64,000 bases of DNA from Armillaria gallica (lineage: Eukaryota; Basidiomycota; Agaricomycetes; Agaricales; Physalacriaceae), in assembly GCA_037576215.1 (NCBI GenBank), contig JBANDB010000010.1, positions 1,426,001 to 1,490,000 of the forward strand, written 5' to 3'. The notes below the pieces were generated by a model. It was given only the letters and a program-made list of their open reading frames with translations, ran no database searches and was not told the DNA's origin. The translations under genes were made by a program, and so were the position numbers. Shown here one piece after another: positions 1 to 11,770 of this stretch (position 1 is the first letter of the stretch; each line of letters opens with the position of its first letter).

Positions 1-2
1 TA

Positions 3-1752
3 AGCGACACCATCGACGTCGCAAAACGCGCAGGCATAGATGTAACTGCCCTTTCGAAGAAAAGTATATCCAAACCATCGAATAGTTCCCAACCATTCAG
101 TCCAACGGATGAAGAAAGGGCTTTTACACACGTCGCTCGTTGCCTCCTCCAAGCTGCGGGTTTGTTGACTTCCAGAAAGACCGCTACGTCTGCTGAGAAA
201 TACCTTTATAGGCTTTTTCGACCTCAATTTACTTCTAGAAGATAGACGATTGGGAGAACGTATCGGGACACCGATTGAAGCCCTTGACTGGATTTTCAGC
301 AGAGACGTCCTTCGGTTCACTACCCGAGGTCTTCTGCACTGGGGAAACGCCCATGGATCCATCGTTTGGGGTCCGTTGAAGTTTGAAACTGGAATCAAGA
401 CTGAAGATGACCTGTAAGCGCCGCCTGTGTGTCCAATTTCATTGGAATTTCACTTCGCATGGCAGGGTTTCCGGTGTTCTGATTACCGCGCGATATAACC
501 CAGCAGGAAAGCGGGCAGCTCTGCGTCTCGTTCCTGTTGACGGAGACCCACACCCACTTCGAATGGACGCAACCGACCTCGAGCGAATTCCTGTCGATAC
601 TGAGTCCCGGATCCGAGCGTTCCCAGTGTTCGCAATGGTGAAGGAAGTTATCGACATGCTTTTCGTCCAAGTAAATAAAAAGGACCATTATACTGAAGCC
701 GTGCTTGACGCATTCGTGGAACAGACTCTGAAGTATCATCACAACAAGTTTGTGAAGCGCTTGCGTCCATCTGTGCTTGAAAAATCAAGGGTCGCTTGCG
801 CTTCCCAGGTCGTGGAAACCTGGAAGGACCACCAGAGAAGCAAGGCATTCGAGAAGCTTGTCAAGGATGAGGTTGGGGCATTCGTCGACCTCATTTGGGC
901 AAAGCCTGACACCGTGCGCTGGAGGGCTATGATCCAGAACTGCCAGCACTTCTGCACCGACGTCCTTCAGTCCAAATGCTTTCTTCGAGTAGATGGACAC
1001 GATAGGGACGGGCCATTAACGGCGGTTCCAGGAGGACCCGAAGGTTTGAAGACGTACCAATCATCTCTTCCGAGCGTATCCAAGGTATTCACCCTTGTGG
1101 ATGATACAACACCGAAGATTACTCCAGCATTTGCAGACTACTTTTCGTCTATCCAGCGCTCCAAGGAAGGGGTGACAATGATGAGATCAAAGGGACACTC
1201 CAATTGCAGCCAGGGAGAAGCTCGCTCCTGGACCTTCGAATGTTTGGAATTCCAGTTCTCCCCAGCACAGTCGAATACTCCAAAGTGAATGAGCGCCTAG
1301 GGGTACGTCCAAACGAGCCCAACGATGCTTGGTTCGCACCATCCGCGGCATCGCTTTATTTCGTTGCCACCTCCGATCCATTAAGCCAGATCACCAAAAG
1401 ACTGGAGGGAACTTCGCGACCCCGCGGATTAGGCATGCTTAGCCTTGGAATATTTGAATGGCTGGAGAAGGCGGCTGATCCACGGCTTGTCAATTCAATC
1501 ATGTTTAGCGCGATGAAAGAGTTGACCGAAGCCGAGCGAGCAGCTATCAAAGATGACGGGAAGTATGCTGAGATGGTACGAGAAGCGAAAGAAAAATTGC
1601 AGAAGGCGGAGGCATCAAAGAAAACAGAAAAGATTCAAGAAGCTGAACAGCGATTGCTAGCCATCAAGGCTTGCAGGGACTTCTTGGTTGATGTTCCAAA
1701 GGTCAGAGCCAGACAACGGGGAAGCTGGGACTTCCTGTCAACGCTAACGTAG
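3..1752 (+). CDS. LRAT/NlpC-like hypothetical protein, 5' truncated
   Basis: The reading frame is already open at the left edge, so the start is missing. I join exons 3-159, 212-413 and 466-1171 across two 52-nt introns (GTTTGT...TAG and GTAAGC...CAG) that keep phase. A last exon from about 1210 to 1752 is less certain because the intron it implies is only 38 nt. The product has GLLHWGNAHGSIVWGP near residue 90 and NCQHFCTDVL about 190 residues later. That spacing of His and NC(x)HF is what I know from LRAT/NlpC-type papain-fold proteins, so an acyltransferase or peptidase fold is inferred, not proven. The C-terminal third is rich in Lys and Glu and probably forms a coiled coil. No signal peptide can be judged. 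It lies tail to tail with the CRN-like gene downstream. Confidence 0.6.
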
Positions 1753-1958
1753 GGGCAACCGTTTTATTACAAATCATGATATAATACGTGGGCCGTGAGA
1801 CGGCAGTGCGTTAAGGAAGTCAGTCCTGCAGTGGTATGAGGCCTGTGCCACGCCAAAGGTAGGTACATATAAATATTTAGACGAGTCAACTTTGCAACTA
1901 CAACATACATAGTACAAGTATTCAATGATTTCCTCTAGTGGGTATCAGACGGGGACAT

Positions 1959-4900
1959 TTATCTTGTCTTCAGCCATTCCTCCATCGTCTCGATGAAATT
2001 TTCGGGGTTCGTAGATTGTGACGAACGCTTGAGCTGATCCATCCTCAAGGTGGCAAGAGGATGCCCATCTTCATCATCATCATTCCTGTGAATGTCTTCA
2101 GATTGTTCCGGAAATCCTGCAAGTACGCGCAGAACATTATGTTTTCCGCCTTCCAGGCACACATTAGGCTCCGGGACTCCTTGAACCATTCCCTTCAATA
2201 GGTCCGATCGATGACCTTGGCCATAGAAGTCCTGAGCGGAAACAATGAGAGCAATGCTAATACAAGAAACGGAACCTTACAGAGTGCTTCTTGAAGAGGT
2301 GTCTGGGAGTAACAGCATCCACATACTGCTTTATCTGGAAGGGATCGAGCCTGCTCGGCCGACCGATCATGACTTTAACCATTATCCATAAGTATTGCGA
2401 CCGTCCCAAGCTATCTGGTGAATTATCGTCGAGTTCCACTAGAAAGAGCATACTGGGTCCCATCGCCGTCTCTGGGTAAAATATTCCAATGTGGTCGTCT
2501 GGTCGTATGTGAGCCACAAAACCAAAATAGTTGTCAGTTGGCAAGTCCTGGATTTTATCATCAGCTGCCTGAGCAGCCAAAAGACCCCCATATTCTGGCA
2601 AATAACGATGGTTCAGCCCAGATACGTTCCAAGTACCCTTTATTGGATATCGCCGGGGCTCGGTAGGATTCTCGGAAAAGTCACGCAGTGCTATGAGATG
2701 AGCACGTCTGGAGCTTAGTCTATGGTTACCACCAGAAAAAGAGAAAACGTCTCCCAGTTTCTGTGGTACCGCAAGTGTGGACGCAAGATAGAAGGCCAGA
2801 TAGTCCCTGAAAGTGCTGTCTGAGGGGTTGTTCCGGAAATTCTTGCAAACATATGCGGAGAGGCGGGTATCGAAGGGGCTATGCAACTGGTTGAAATATG
2901 CCACTGCGGCCATGAGAACTAGAGGTTCATGGATACGTGCTCCGACGCGAGCCTCTTTACAAAACCGCGCAATGCCGAGCTCAAGAAACTTCGTGGTGCT
3001 CTCCTTGAGGAAAGGCGTTGGTATTCCACCCACAAAGTACTTGTAAGCAACATCTCGAAGTTCAAATCTCATTTCGTCTTCTGCAGATAAATACATTGAG
3101 TTAATGCTGATAGATTCTGAAAAATCCACTTACCAAGCTGATCAAACTGTTGACTTAACGGCACAGTAGCAATGGGGATACTTGTGGTCAAGTTTTGCTG
3201 CCTGGCATGGAGGGTAACATCGGTAGGGGTGAATCCTGCGATATGCTCGACAAATGCGTTGAATACAACTAAGGGGTCCTGGAAGCCTTGATGGAGAAGC
3301 GCGCAGAGGAGGCTCGAAGTAAAACGATGCCTGGGCACTATTGAGTAACGACTCCTGATCAGAGTTGACGACAATTGACATACCGTCCCCGCAACCACAT
3401 CCAGATCCTCTCTAGCAGCACCAAGATCAAATGATCATCCTTGAGATGGTCGGGAATGAAGCCAAGCACATAGTCCCGTTGACGACGCTGATCATCAAAG
3501 CAACCAGTGTTCCAGTGTTCTAAAAAGGATTGTCTCTTTGAAAAGCTCGATGCCACAGCCATCTGAATATCTCTGGCTGAGAGGGCTGAGCCGGTGATAA
3601 TGAAATGGTAGGTGAGACTGGGACAGTAGTTGCTCAGAGCGCGGCACCAGCATTCAATGATTTGTCGAAGGAGCGGCCTATGAACTGTAGCAACTTTGGC
3701 TGACAAAGATAGAAACGCGGAAGGAAGTAATTCTGCAGCGATTTGGGCCTCGTCAATCACGATGGATAGATGACCATCTTCGGGGCCCAGCAGTTCGGTA
3801 ATACAGAGAGATGTCGATTGACATTCTTCCTCGAGGACGTCTTGGGGAAGCTTGCGAAGATGGGAGAGCAAAGTGACAAATATGTCACCGAAATTTCTGA
3901 TCAAGCACGGCTGGACTTGAAGAGCAGTCCACCGTGTTTTGTAAATATTATTTGACCTCTGATCCGGTAGAACATGTCGCAGAAATCGGTAGAAGATAAT
4001 CAGGCGGGCCAGAAGAACTGCAGTATACAAAGACGTTGATAGGTTGGTATTGTGCAAGAAGGAAGGGTCGGTCGTGCTCGTAGGAACATTTAAGGTGAAG
4101 TCTGGTGATCTGGAAAGCACATCATAGGCTTCCCATATATCACGCGAACCAAGGTTGTTGGTGGCGTCAAGCATAGGAGCGCATGAAAGATAGAAACCCC
4201 AGGACTGACAAAGAGTCTCCATCATCAGCCGAGTCTTCCCTGAGCCGGCGCTGTTGACAAAAATTCTGAAGTAGCAGCCCATCAGCATGATATATATGAT
4301 TAAGTTGGAACATCAGCTCACTTGTGACTGTGGCTAAGAAAGGGTTGAACGCGTGCTTGTAGATCCCTATCATTCAGAAAAGAGCCCAAGTTGTACAGCA
4401 ATAATTCGGGATTGTGAGGATCTTGTGTCAAGGCTGGAAGGTCAAGGCTGGTGAGATGAGGAAGCACATCAGGAGGCACAGAGTTGGGTATTTTCCAAGA
4501 CTGGAACGTGATTTCTCCCTCGACGACCTTTTTGATTTCGCCATCTAGTCGATCCAAGAGAGCCCGTGTGTTGACTTGAAACAATCAAAATCATTACAAA
4601 CGGCCTTCAGGTCGCATTTCAAAGAGTGACGTACCATCTTGAATTGTCAAAACGGGCTCTGGAGTTGTACCGGTCCGAGTCTCTGAGTTTTCGCGCACTT
4701 TCGAGGACTGTTCAAATAAGTAACCCACTAAACAAATAAGACATGAAATAAGCACGAGCATCAAACAAGATCTGGTGACATACAGATCAGATACTGGTTC
4801 CCCTCGTTGGCTTCGTCGAGACTGTCTACCGCATTCTTGAGGTTATCGATACTTGCTATTGCTTCTCTACAAGCAGAAATAGATTGATAGGCTGTAACAC

Positions 4901-4988
4901 GAGTCCCAATCATTCGCCACAGCTTTTGCGCAGCTGCTTCGTCAGATTGGAATTGGTCACCATCAGTATGTTGAGACTGGGAAGACAT
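1959..4988 (-). CDS. Crinkler (CRN)-like P-loop NTPase with C-terminal REase-like domain, copy A
   Basis: This is a multi-exon gene starting at ATG 4986-4988 (MSSQSQHTDG). After a helical N-terminal region of about 180 residues comes FVNSAGSGKTRL, a Walker A motif lacking the usual first Gly. Walker B is LSIVIDEAQIA, and a strand FIITGSAL resembles sensor 1. The middle segment WMWLRGR...RHRFTSSLL and the C-terminal block (CKNFRNN, GDVFSF, YLWIMVKV) match copy B in order. These features are known for fungal CRN proteins, in which an NTPase is fused to a restriction-endonuclease-like domain. The expected [E/Q]xK nuclease motif is not obvious here. The tail HNVLRVLAGFPE...HPLATLRMD parallels copy B. 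No secretion signal is seen. The gene is transcribed divergently from copy B. Exact splice sites near 2200-2280, 3130, 3380 and 4300 are approximate. Confidence 0.7.
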
Positions 4989-5448
4989 CGAGTATTGCCA
5001 GAGGGGGGGAAATGTTGTCGTTGGACCATGAACATGAATCTGTTTGCTTTTTTAAAGCGTGACAAGTCAAATCAGGTCCCGGGATCTTTCACTGGCTTCA
5101 CAAAAGGATCTAAGCTCTTGTCCTCCATGGAGCTGACGTGGGAAGAGTCGAACTCTCGCCGACAGAGAAACAAGAAAGCGTGCGGGTATCTATATCTGAC
5201 ACATGGATGGAATGTATTCAAAAGAAATGCAGCATGGCTCACGAAGTGATGCATCTGATGGTCGATTGAACAAGAACAAGACACCGCATAGTACGACCTT
5301 GGCAGCGGCTGTAAGCGGCCCGTTGATGTTCGTTATTATCTCGGATCTCCCTTCCTTCAAAATTCCCATCTTCCCCCGCCGCACGAGTACTCGCCACATC
5401 TTGGGACAGCCAGCGCCCAGCCGGTTACCGTCCTCTTCTGTCGACAGG
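4989..5448. promoter_or_regulatory. Shared intergenic region of the head-to-head CRN-like pair
   Basis: About 460 bases separate the start codons of two oppositely transcribed CRN-like paralogues, so both promoters must lie here or overlap the 5' exons. An in-frame ATG at 5203 would extend copy B by 82 residues. I prefer 5449 because the relic copy at 43.9-44.5 kb aligns from that methionine (LTxDPxLF). No TATA box or other specific element is convincing. Confidence 0.4.
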
Positions 5449-8400
5449 ATGACTCTCACAATTGATCCTTCCCTCTTCGAAGACCATCCCAGCATCCCCG
5501 ATATCGAAAAAGCATCCCGATTTTTGCAAGTATTACGCTCGTCCATGAAGCTAGAGGATCCACCATCCTCATTTTTGTCCGAAAAATGCATTCAGAAACT
5601 TCTTCAGGAACACCCTATGTACTATACCAATCTAGTACGCTGCCACACTCGCAGAACGTTTTCTGAGCTCGAAGATACACGTGCGTTGTTTCATTTTCTT
5701 CATCTATTATCTTCATACACCAACATATCAAAAAGCTTTGCTGTGTCCATATCCTTCTAAGTTGATATGGGGGGAGAGCCGTTATCTGGCAGCCGTGCAG
5801 TCATATTTAGAGCACCTTCGTGGTGGTTCCGATGCACTGCGCGACACTGTGATCTCTTCATTTTGGCCTCCCAACAAATTGAAGGTCATGTACAAATACG
5901 ACTTCGAATATGTTGACCATATTCGGAGCCTGGAAATACCATCTCTTGCCACCACCGACGAACCTGTCCTTCTACTTCACGACTTCGGCACTTTCAGCAG
6001 CATCGCCATATCAAACCAACGTATTGCACGCATTTATCAAAGCGACAAGAACTCGTTGGTTCTTTCCCCCTTGTTTATGTTCTTTACCTTGATTTACTTA
6101 CTCTTGAACTAGCTTCTTCGTCAATGCGTCGGCGTCAGGCAAGACACGACTGTTGTTGGAAGGACTGCAACAACATTGGGGGCTTTACTTCACTGCGGCA
6201 GTTGATTTCTCTACGCTCGGGTCGAGAGACATTGCGACAACATTGATTGGCTTTGAGATGTCTAGGGTATTCAACGGAATACTTCCACCGAAAGAAGATC
6301 CTAACTTCTTAACCTGCTTGGATATTAACACCCACTTTGCCTACCGACAGTTTAGCGAGGTGCTCCTTGCTCGTTTGGTGGTTTTCAGAATGTTTCTGGA
6401 GACGTCGTCTGGGAGGCCTGACGATCAACTGCGACATCGCTGGCTGCTTGCACAACTCCAGCCTTTTCATCTTCAATCGACCAAAGGATCTAAACGTGAT
6501 CCATTCCTCGAGTTGCGGGGCATAATGCAGAGATGGGTTGTCCCCGACGAATTCTTTGATACAGCTATCCGTGAAACTCTGGACTCAATTTTTTCCCTTT
6601 GCCCCAGGACTCCAGGCACACCGCTCTTTATCGTGATCGACGAAGGAAATGTCCTTGCAGATGGCGGACAATACACTTTCTCCCATGCGTTCGGAGATGG
6701 CCGACCGATTCTTAACGAGTTGTTGACAATTTGGCAGCATCACCTGCAGGCTTACGAAGTCACTATGATTGTGGCTGGTACTGAAATCCCCCAAGAAGAC
6801 TTCCAGGGCAAGAAGTGGAGCAAATACCAATGGTGTTCCGATACCGGCGACTTCAGTATTCCTGAACTGCAAAGACAGTATACATCTCAATTCTTACCTT
6901 CTTCCTTGACGTCGAGCCCTTCCGGTGAAGAGTTTCAATCACGTATGTGGAAATGGTTCCGCGGGAGGTTAGTGCCTTTAATGGTATCCCAAAACCCATT
7001 TGCGATGATATGTGTCCCCAGGCATAGATTTACAGCGGCAGTTATATCTCAACTGTTGACCTTTGATTTCCGAAGCCCTCATCGCCTCCTTGACTGCCTC
7101 GTATCTTTACAAACCGGCTATGACCCGCACGATGGCGACAGTTATAGTCATGCAGAAGACGAGGTGGACTTTGAGCGTCCTTACGCGCGCCTAGAAATGC
7201 CAGACCCACGATATTGTGAGTCCACCAAGCTATTGCTTCTATTGGCGTCAGATTTCATTGTATATCAGATCCCTCTGTCAAGGCGACCATACATGATGCT
7301 CTTATCCACTGTCTCGTCACTCTTGATCATCGTTTGATCTTCGGGATTGATCGAATCGACGCTGTTTCCCGAGGTATCGGTCGTTTTGTCGATCCCAACA
7401 TGGAACATATTGTCATCGACGAGCCTCTCTGCCTCGTAACATGTGCTCAATGGTTCGCCGACAAGAAGAAATCTCTCACAGACATCGACTTCTATCTATC
7501 TGTGGACCGAAAATACGAGCGCCCTCTTTCTACCACCTGTTTCGTAGCGCTCTGTTTAGCTCACGTCTTTTCCGAAGCTCGAGCTCTGGCAGACGTCTTC
7601 TCTTTCCCAGGTGCCCGACCAGAATGGGCCGACCAAACCGCAAATCTTGTAGATTTCGCATCAACCAATCTTGGTGAGAAAGAGACTGGCGTGTTACATT
7701 ACACGCCCGGCACCTCTAGACGTCTGGCTTGCGTCGCTGAAACTCAGTCCAGCGCGCTCACTTGGCTGAAAGACAAGCATAGGACTGTGTTTTGTATCCA
7801 TTCTGCTAACTCTGCGAGCCCGACTTTGCTATTTAGTCTAAGGCTCGCGAACAAGAGTCTTGTTTGGCTTTTCTTGCATGTCCGTCTAGATGGAGAGGCT
7901 GAAGAACTCGTGGCCGAAGCTGAGCTTCAGGACATGTTAAAAGCCCTACAGCCTGAAAATCTTTTCAATGACCTCGTAAGCCTTCCCTGATCTGATTCCA
8001 TTCGTGTTGTTGACAGGTTTCAGACCAACAAAGAGACGTCCGCCCTTGAGTCTCTGACTGCAGATCAAAGTTCTCCTTCTCCTCTCGAGGCTCCCTCCAC
8101 TGCCAAGTCCGAGTTGTTTGATCCTCCGAAGGAATCTGAAGTATCCGACGATATTCGTCAACTTCTCGAGAGCCTTCCCAACAGGAACCGGAGTGCGGGC
8201 ACAAGCAGCGTCCTGCGTGTGGTTGCTTCGCTCCGTGACGACGCCAAACTCGACCGCCTGGATGTTGACGCCGATTACCCTATCGCAGAGCTTAATACCC
8301 GCTTTGTGCAGAGTATAACCGAGAAATTCTCTGCGAAAGATATACTCGAGGATGTCGTAGCGAACGCAACATACATTGGGGAGTATACGGGAGTGAAGAG

Positions 8401-8485
8401 GAAGAGTATTGATGATGGACCTACTTTGAAGCGTCAGCGGTCAGCATCCTTATTTAACAACAGTGTTCAGGAAGTTGATGTATGA
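5449..8485 (+). CDS. Crinkler (CRN)-like P-loop NTPase with C-terminal REase-like domain, copy B
   Basis: Start at ATG 5449 (MTLTIDPSLF). Introns include about 5687-5760, a short one near 6054-6112, one near 6967-7020, one near 7215-7290, and 7976-8016 (GTAAGC...CAG). Walker A is FVNASASGKTRLLLEGL and Walker B is LFIVIDEGNVLADG. MIVAGTEIP fits sensor 1, followed by MWKWFRGR, HRFTAAV and the block VFSFPG, WADQTANLVDFA, TVFCIHSANS. The last strand, LVWLFLHVRL, sits where CRN-type nucleases usually have [E/Q]xK, so the nuclease may be inactive. A charged, nuclear-signal-like tail (GVKRKS, LKRQRSAS) ends the protein. Family knowledge: CRN proteins are effector or conflict NTPase-nucleases. The role in a basidiomycete is inferred. 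A deleted relic of this copy lies at 43.9-44.5 kb. Confidence 0.75.
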
Positions 8486-9207
8486 TAATCAGTATATCAT
8501 AAACAATGCGAAGCAGTGAAATATCTCCGCATCACAACTTGTTCAAATGATTTGCGTGTCTTGTGTCTTGAAATTACTTCGGTTTACCCTGTGCTACTAT
8601 CATCCATACGGGGACTTGTAAGAGTATAAATTCTCATGCGGGGCCGACATCACAACGGTGTGCAAAAAGTTAGTATCATACACACTTCTGTCTCAACTAA
8701 GCAAGGAAAGGGGTATGCAGTACGAGCTGGACATTTAGTCAACCGCTGCCAAGATCCGATACTTTGTTCACTCACAACGTATACGTTACTTCACTTTTGT
8801 CTTCTCTCTCGTTGCTTTTTGGGTCGCGAGATGAGTTCAGGTAGCTACTCATGTCACCAGCTCCAGCGGCGGAGATGTCCTTCTTGTAAGTCGGAGCCGC
8901 AGTGGATGGCAGTCCGTTCACACACAGGCCCGTGAATCCACATCATTCTGAACAAGGTCCCACTTGTGCTATGACAATAATCAGGGCAATCAGAACGTTG
9001 TGTGAACAAAAGCTCAAAACTTTTTGAGATGAGGAACGACCTCGATAGGCAATGCGCTCGGTACCTGGAATGTGATCTCATGAGTCGCTAGTTCAGGCCC
9101 TAAGATAGATAGATAACCGGAACGGCGGGGAGTGGTGCACTTCATACAAGTTTTCGAAACCATTTTTGATTCCGTATTGTGTACACTGATAACGTTCTAC
9201 CAGACAA
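8486..9207. other. Intergenic, no supported gene
   Basis: 3' region of CRN-like copy B followed by AT-balanced sequence. Short open stretches exist on both strands (for example 8854-9081 minus), but none has a recognisable domain or a splice pattern I could trust. Confidence 0.4.
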
Positions 9208-9940
9208 TCAATACACATATAGGCCAACGAAAAGACTGAGCTCACAGGTTGCCTCTACTTCGTCTAGAACCATTTTCGCGCCCGCCACGATGATCTCCCA
9301 TTCGACCTTGTGCAGTCGCTCCTCGTATGCCTCCAGAGCCTCATTCTCCTCAAACGATATCTCTCTGACAACCAGCGGCTCTCCTCGGTCGACCTGCTTG
9401 ACTACTCGATGCACCATGGCCCCAGAGCGAGTGATCTCGCCCTTTTGGAACGCCTCATAAGCTCTCTCGATAGCATTGGCGCCATCAAATTCTCCAGGAA
9501 GCGCAGGATGGAGGTTGATCACCGGAATTGACTTCTCATCTGTATAAACCAAGTCCAGAAATCCTTCTCCGAGAACGTGCATCCATCCTGCTAGTACAAC
9601 GAGATCAGGCTTTTCTTGAAGGACAATATTTGCGATTTCGGTGTCGTAGTCAGTCCGTGTCTTGCCTGGGTTAGTCTTGAGGAAAGGTTGGAGGGCTAGA
9701 TATGCCGTTCGTATGGGTGGGTTGGCTTGTGCTGCCCTGGTGAGACCATATGCCGCTTTTCGGTTCGACAAGACGAGCGATATTTCTACATCTGGAAGGG
9801 CCGGGGTGTTTTGAGCATCGATGAGGGCCTGCAGATTTGTACCTGCGTTGAGATATTTAGCTGGAAGTCTGTCCAGATATATGGGTATTTCGAGCACCTG
9901 AGCCAGAGATTAGAACGACTATTCGTCGTCTAGGTACCAT
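9208..9940 (-). CDS. ADE8: Phosphoribosylglycinamide formyltransferase (GAR transformylase)
   Basis: It transfers a formyl group from 10-formyl-THF to GAR, the third step of de novo purine synthesis, in the cytosol. Exon 1 is 9898-9940 (ATG at 9938-9940) and exon 2 starts at 9842, after a 55-nt GTGCTC...CAG intron. Splicing restores the family's N-terminal motif VVLISGSGTNLQALID. Other hallmarks are LVLSNRKAAYGL, the long DLVVLAGWMHVLG, and the catalytic segment INLHPALPGEFDGANAIE (Asn and His of the PurN type), followed by SGAMVHRVVKQVDRG. Length is about 225 residues, as expected for a monofunctional enzyme. The last dozen residues may be read-through into a final intron (CTGTGAGC near 9239); splicing to 9189 would give a stop directly. 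Confidence 0.93.
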
Positions 9941-10226
9941 AATGAATGGGCTACGGACGGTAGCTGGGCATGAGATGGTGGTGGTAGACGTCGAAGCGCC
10001 AAATTCAGTATACCTCCTTCCTATTATGGAACCTCCGGCAACTTTTCGTGATTTTCATTATGATTTCAGTTTATCCCGGTCCGTTATTCAGAACGTATTT
10101 AGACGTGTATACACCATTGTAAGTACAATAAAATAAAATAGATATTCTTGCAATGCCTCCCGAGTTATGTTGATCTCCCGGAGTCGAAGTGATAAGGATT
10201 AAAACATCCAGATGTTGGCGCGCAAA

Positions 10227-10508
10227 TTAGTGCGTCATGGGTACAGACTTTAGCTGCTCCAGTCTTGATGAAAGGGAAGAGGTGCTGAGACTGCAAGGAG
10301 TCGGGACGTTAGTGAACCCGAAATGCTAGCTGACGGCATAGAAACAAACCTTTTTGTTCCCCGGTATCGGTAGTATACAAAACTGGCAAGGCCTGTCTGC
10401 AGGCCGACCCAGATAGCAAGGGACTGGAACAAAGACCATCAGGACAAACGTAATGCTCACGAAACATCGGAGACGAACCTTTCGGCGAGCCAAGTATGTG
10501 TAGTACAT
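10227..10508 (-). CDS. Small single-pass membrane protein, 55 residues
   Basis: A three-exon gene too short to show as one ORF. Exons are 10479-10508, 10350-10423 and 10227-10290. The introns are 55 nt (GTTCGT...CAG) and 59 nt (GTTTGT...CACTAAC...TTGCAG), the second with a perfect branch point. The protein reads MYYTYLARRK, then SLAIWVGLQTGLASFVYYRY, then a Ser-rich tail ending SVPMTH. One hydrophobic helix is flanked by basic residues, as in small subunits of mitochondrial inner- or outer-membrane complexes. I do not recognise the family. Support is the phase-consistent splicing; no homology is known to me. Confidence 0.5.
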
Positions 10509-11190
10509 GATGAGACGGGTTTAACGTTAAAGTTAATTAAGAATAACTGGGGAATGCAGAGACTGAGCAGAGGGCGAATAAACCACAGGTGATTGAGTAG
10601 CTGATAGTTAGACAAAATTCGCTTATATACCTCAAGATACCCTTGATGCAAGTGATAGTCGGATGGGTACGGCGAGCATCCAGACGAGGCTCGACAGGCC
10701 TAACCACCGCCGAAACGCAGAAAACATATCACGGATCAACGCCGTGCATTTTAACAAAGAAGCCTCGAATGCTTCGATGCGGGGTCGATTCTCGAAGGTG
10801 GTCGCTTATCAGGCCTGGACCGCCGGTATAACTGGAGCTAACGGTCTCCGGGAAAAACAGGAACACATTTTAGCACAGCTCAAAATTACCTGTTGCTTCC
10901 AGACTTGTTACAATCAGCGGCATGACTATAGGTCCTACCGAAGTTGCGTCATGTTGAAAATTTCAGTCGTATGTTTGAGGGATACAACGCCCGGATACCG
11001 CCGCTGAGGATCCTGTGTCATATGGTGCCTCGGGGAACATTCTCCCGGTGACATGGTCTGCGAAAGAAAGAGCATTCAATGAAAGCAGCGTGCAGCGTAC
11101 ATACAATACATGAAGGAAAATGACAGGGACAGCTTTCCTATGATGCATTTGACAGATCGATCAATTCCCCGGTGCTCTTCAATACACTAA
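10509..11190. other. Intergenic, divergent promoters of two small genes
   Basis: It holds the presumed 5' regions of the minus-strand 55-residue gene and the plus-strand gene at 11191. Overlapping short ORFs on both strands have no recognisable features. Confidence 0.35.
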
Positions 11191-11752
11191 ATGCCTCAAG
11201 CGGTTCCCCGGCGACCATCAACCTCGGTCATATCCAAAGGCTCAGCAACGGCCGCTAGCGGCTCGGAACCACCCCCTCGAGACGGGCTTTCCTCTCCCAT
11301 CGTCCAGAGAAAAGTTGAGGACTACAAGCAGGTCTGTGAGAAGATACACGAATCCATACCAGAGTCGGGCCAAGTCCGAATGCAGAGAGCCGACCACAGT
11401 CTTGTCAGCACGCATTTTTTTTCCACGAAAAACGGACGTACTGATGGTCTTCCCGGTGTCGTGGTCCGGAGGGAGTTTCGCGTCATAATTTTAGGTTCTA
11501 CTTCACCCGGTGAGGGCTTCAAAGTTCTCGTCACGTCCAAGAAGCTTTTTATCCTCAACGGCGCCGACTTGGTGTCAGGTAGTGACATTCTGGGTAAGAA
11601 TGGAAGAAATATCCTATTCCCCATCATCCTACAACTATAAGTATCGAATCGCAGAGTGCACTGGTAAGAAAATAGACGATGAAGTCTTACGCCGACAGCA
11701 GCTACAACTAAACGCCGGTCCAAAACAAAAAAGGAGAGGAGATCAACTTTAG
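11191..11752 (+). CDS. Hypothetical basic protein, two exons
   Basis: ATG at 11191. Exon 1 is 11191-11593 and exon 2 is 11655-11752, with a 61-nt intron (GTAAGA...CGCAG) that joins ILG to ECTGKKID in phase. The predicted protein has about 166 residues. It has a Ser/Pro-rich disordered start, a central segment (VEDYKQVCEKIHESIP) likely to be helical, and a Lys/Arg/Gln-rich end (RRQQLQLNAGPKQKRRGDQL). Further introns in the middle are possible. I recognise no domain. The stop lies only 18 bases from the stop of the GH20 gene on the other strand, so their 3' UTRs must overlap. Confidence 0.5.
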
Positions 11753-11770
11753 CAGCGACAGGATATGAAC

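Noticed and set aside
8854..9081. Minus-strand 75-codon ORF and an adjacent frame with CVNGLPSTAAPTYKK
   Set aside because: I tested a small secreted or hydrophobin-like protein, but the cysteine pattern does not fit and no start or splice joins the pieces.
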